Source of the DNA: Defluviitaleaceae bacterium
GTDB lineage: Bacteria > Bacillota > Clostridia > Lachnospirales > WRAX01
Direction of reading: 5' to 3'
Length of the DNA: 8,353 nucleotides
Assembly (NCBI GenBank): GCA_009781815.1
Contig: WQVB01000047.1
Span: forward strand, 1-8,353
Shown here: piece after piece, positions 6,753-8,353 of the stretch
How positions within the stretch are numbered: the stretch's first letter is position 1
Layout: the number at the start of each line of letters is the position of its first letter
Program-made: the position numbers and the translations under genes
The notes under the pieces: model-generated
Told to the model about the DNA's origin: nothing
Seen by the model: the letters and a program-made list of their open reading frames with translations, nothing else
Database searches by the model: none

Positions 6753-6916
6753 GCTCACGTTAATTTGATTCGCCCCCCTACCGTCATCCCATGCTTGACA
6801 CGGGATCTAATCGGAGAAGGGCAGGCTTAGTTGGGCATGCACTACCCCACGTAGATCCCGTGTCAAGCATGGGATGACGGTGTGGAAATGGGATTCAAAA
6901 TTAGAATAACGTGAGC
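6753..6916. repeat. Nested palindromic repeat element, copy 1
   Basis: The core is a perfect inverted repeat of 28 bp: the left arm (6781-6808) begins CCGTCATCCCATGCTTGACA, the right arm (6853-6880) is its exact complement, and 44 nt lie between them. Each arm is itself a small palindrome (CCCATG with CACGGG around CTTGA), so the element could fold into a branched form. Around it, GCTCACGTTA (6753-6762) and TAACGTGAGC (6907-6916) make a second, outer perfect pair, and the sequences between outer and inner arms are also partly complementary. The element fills most of the gap between the SASP-like gene and the ruvA promoter. It encodes no protein. The inner core recurs downstream of ruvA, so it behaves as a dispersed repeat. 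Confidence 0.9.
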
Positions 6917-6975
6917 CTGCAATGATGCTCATGAGATAGTCAACAGTATCGCTAACTCCCATCACATCAAAGGGC

Positions 6976-7004
6976 TTGCAATAAGTCCTTTTTTGTTGTA
7001 AAAT
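6976..7004 (+). promoter_or_regulatory. Sigma-A promoter of ruvA
   Basis: TTGCAA (-35, 6976-6981) and TAAAAT (-10, 6999-7004) are 17 nt apart. Transcription would start near 7011, giving a short leader of about 24 nt to the TTG start of ruvA. It lies just downstream of palindromic repeat copy 1, so ruvA appears independent of the SASP-like gene. Confidence 0.75.
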
Positions 7005-7017
7005 TAAAGTTGATTAC

Positions 7018-7025
7018 AAAGGAGG
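7018..7025 (+). promoter_or_regulatory. Ribosome binding site of ruvA
   Basis: AAAGGAGG, nearly fully complementary to the 16S rRNA tail, 9 nt before a TTG codon. It decides the unusual TTG start, since no ATG or GTG lies near it in frame. Confidence 0.85.
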
Positions 7026-7034
7026 AGAGTCATC

Positions 7035-7634
7035 TTGATTTCATATATAATCGGCAAAGTGGCCGACATACAAGAGGGTGCTTTAATATTAGAGGCAGGG
7101 CATATGGGCTATTATATCCACGCTTCTAGCATCACCTTATCTCAGCTTTCTTTAGGGGTGGAGGTTCAGCTACATACAGCATTGCAAATAAAAGAAAATG
7201 ACATATCTATGATAGGCTTTTTAAGCGTTGAAGATGTAAAGATGTTTGGCATGCTTACGTCTGTTAGTGGAGTTGGCACAAAGGCTGCTCTTGCTATCCA
7301 GTCTGCCCTTGACACCTCTCGTATTATTTTGGCAATCTTAACGGAAGAGGTAGATGAGCTTACTCTAGCCCAAGGTGTGGGCAAAAAGCTGGCTAGCCGT
7401 GTTGTGCTAGAGCTTAAAGACAAGCTTAAAAACACCGAAATAGCGGGCAATGTCGCCCCTCAACAAAATATATCACAGGGTAACGCCCAAGCTAAAGAAG
7501 AGGCCACATCAGCCCTTGTGTCTTTAGGTTACTCTAAAAACGAGGCGTTACGAGTGGTGATGGAGCTTGCCCTTGCAGATATGACAACGGAGCAGATTAT
7601 AAGGCAAGCACTAAAACGTCTAGCGGCAGAATAA
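7035..7634 (+). CDS. ruvA: Holliday junction branch migration protein RuvA
   Basis: RuvA binds four-way DNA junctions as a tetramer and positions the RuvB motors for branch migration during recombinational repair. The 199 residues match the family length. Domain I, an OB fold, covers about 1-63 and begins with the familiar MISYIIGKV. Domain II has two helix-hairpin-helix motifs, LTSVSGVGTKAAL (74-86) and LTLAQGVGKKLAS (109-121). A flexible, Gln/Asn/Ala-rich linker (about 133-152) leads to domain III (about 153-199), the RuvB-binding part with ALVSLGYSKNEAL. Translation starts at TTG, supported by the strong ribosome binding site and by the conserved N-terminus. ruvB follows after 120 nt that hold a palindromic repeat, and both genes are probably cotranscribed from the promoter at 6976-7004. 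Confidence 0.97.
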   Translation: MISYIIGKVADIQEGALILEAGHMGYYIHASSITLSQLSLGVEVQLHTALQIKENDISMIGFLSVEDVKMFGMLTSVSGVGTKAALAIQSALDTSRIILAILTEEVDELTLAQGVGKKLASRVVLELKDKLKNTEIAGNVAPQQNISQGNAQAKEEATSALVSLGYSKNEALRVVMELALADMTTEQIIRQALKRLAAE

Positions 7635-7640
7635 CTTATC

Positions 7641-7731
7641 GTCATCCCAAACTTGATTTGGGATCTCACGATACCGATTGTTTTTTAGTAACGATCAATC
7701 TTTGTAGATCCCAAGTCAAGTTTGTACGGAC
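7641..7731. repeat. Palindromic repeat element, copy 2 (decayed)
   Basis: The left arm (7641-7666) begins GTCATCCCAAACTTGATTTG and ends GGGATCT. The right arm (7706-7731) begins AGATCCCAAGTCAAGTTTG and matches the complement of the left arm at 21 of 26 positions; one difference would be a G-U pair, and the other four cluster at the outer end. The arms share the pattern GTCATCCCA-x-x-CTTGA-x-x-x-GGGATCT with copy 1 upstream of ruvA. A short inner pair, GATTG and CAATC (7676-7680, 7696-7700), lies in the loop. The element occupies most of the ruvA-ruvB gap and would be transcribed with both genes. Confidence 0.85.
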
Positions 7732-7754
7732 AAATAATAAGCAGGAGAACTCAA

Positions 7755-8353
7755 ATGAGCAAAAGAATCGTAACTTCTATAGAAACTGAAGAAGATTTAG
7801 AGCTTAGCCCCAAGCTGCGACCATCTAGCTTTGAGGGCTACATAGGGCAAGAAAAGGCGGTAAACAGCCTTAAAATCTTCATCAAGGCTGCAAAAATGCG
7901 TGGCGAGACTTTAGATCACGTGCTTTTATATGGCCCACCAGGGCTAGGCAAAACAACCCTTTCACAGATTATAGCCACAGAAATTGGTGCAAATATAAAG
8001 CATACCTCTGGCCCCAGCATAGAGCGAGCGGGGGATATGGCAGCCATTTTAAGCGACCTAGGCGAGGGGGATGTGCTTTTTGTGGACGAGATACACCGCC
8101 TCCACCACACCATAGAAGAGGTGCTTTACCCCGCTATGGAAGATTTTGTGCTAGATATTATGATAGGCAAGGGTACGGGTGCAAAATCTCTAAGGCTTGA
8201 TTTGCCAAAGTTTACGTTAATTGGGGCAACAACGAGGATAGGGTTATTAACTGCCCCCCTAAGGGATAGATTTGGCATAGTATCCCGCCTAGAAATGTAT
8301 TCCGTTGAGGAACTGACCCAAATCCTTGTTCGTTCTGCTAAAGTTTTAGGGAT
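7755..8353 (+). CDS. ruvB: Holliday junction branch migration ATPase RuvB, N-terminal 199 residues (3' end outside window)
   Basis: RuvB is the hexameric AAA+ motor that, with RuvA, pumps DNA through Holliday junctions. The visible part covers the N-terminal ATPase domain: LRPSSFEGYIGQ (21-32), Walker A GPPGLGKT (60-67), SGPSIERAGDMAAIL (85-99), Walker B LFVDEIH (108-114), sensor 1 GATTR (157-161) and the arginine-finger region LRDRFG (169-174). Several such segments are close to exact RuvB signatures, so identity is not in doubt. The ATG at 7755 has AGGAGA 6 nt upstream. The lid and C-terminal winged-helix DNA-binding domain lie outside the window. No frameshift or missing catalytic residue is seen. 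It follows ruvA after a 120-nt gap filled by a repeat, without a new clear promoter. Confidence 0.97.
   Translation, partial: MSKRIVTSIETEEDLELSPKLRPSSFEGYIGQEKAVNSLKIFIKAAKMRGETLDHVLLYGPPGLGKTTLSQIIATEIGANIKHTSGPSIERAGDMAAILSDLGEGDVLFVDEIHRLHHTIEEVLYPAMEDFVLDIMIGKGTGAKSLRLDLPKFTLIGATTRIGLLTAPLRDRFGIVSRLEMYSVEELTQILVRSAKVLG

Noticed and set aside
6714..6916. Intrinsic terminator for the SASP-like gene
   Set aside because: The palindrome is large but has no T-run on either side; it fits a dispersed repeat better, although it may still slow transcription.
6753..7731. CRISPR array from the repeated palindromes
   Set aside because: There are only two copies, about 860 bases apart with a gene between them, in inverted-repeat form rather than evenly spaced direct repeats.
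8022..8036. Alanine in RuvB ERAGD where many homologues have proline
   Set aside because: The position varies in the family (glutamine occurs in some), and all catalytic motifs are intact.
7166..8113. Minus-strand frames opposite ruvA and ruvB
   Set aside because: They are antisense to two clear housekeeping genes and show no family signature.

Overview
The window looks like chromosomal DNA of an anaerobic, probably spore-forming member of the Clostridia (low-GC Firmicutes). The clues are a one-chain pyruvate:ferredoxin oxidoreductase, the YqzL-RecO-Era gene block typical of Firmicutes, a YerB-type DUF3048 lipoprotein, strong AAGGAGG-type ribosome binding sites, and a small protein resembling an alpha/beta small acid-soluble spore protein. 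The genus cannot be told from this sequence alone.

Left part (1-6340, minus strand): one tightly packed operon, read right to left: nifJ (pyruvate:ferredoxin oxidoreductase), a DUF3048 lipoprotein gene, era (ribosome-assembly GTPase), yqzL (30 codons) and recO (cut by the window edge). The nifJ and lipoprotein genes overlap by 8 bases, one base separates the lipoprotein gene from era, and the yqzL stop lies just before the recO start. A textbook extended -10 sigma-A promoter at 6312-6340 drives the operon through a leader of about 110 nt.

Middle (6341-7034, plus strand): a divergent 74-residue SASP-like gene. It is preceded by a long, nearly perfect RNA hairpin (6402-6470) ending just before the Shine-Dalgarno sequence. 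After the gene lies a nested palindromic repeat element (6753-6916) with perfect 28-bp inner arms.

Right part (6976-8353, plus strand): ruvA, starting at TTG behind its own sigma-A promoter, then a second and more decayed copy of the same palindromic repeat, then ruvB (cut by the window edge). RuvA and RuvB form the Holliday-junction branch-migration machine. Together with RecO on the other side, the window carries two recombination-repair functions around a central-metabolism enzyme.

Most of the window is ordinary housekeeping sequence. The points worth a second look are the palindromic repeat family on both sides of ruvA, the structured leader of the SASP-like gene, the divergence of that protein, and nifJ heading the era-recO operon. 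I saw no CRISPR array, transposase, tRNA or rRNA, and no evidence of a wholly new multi-gene system.
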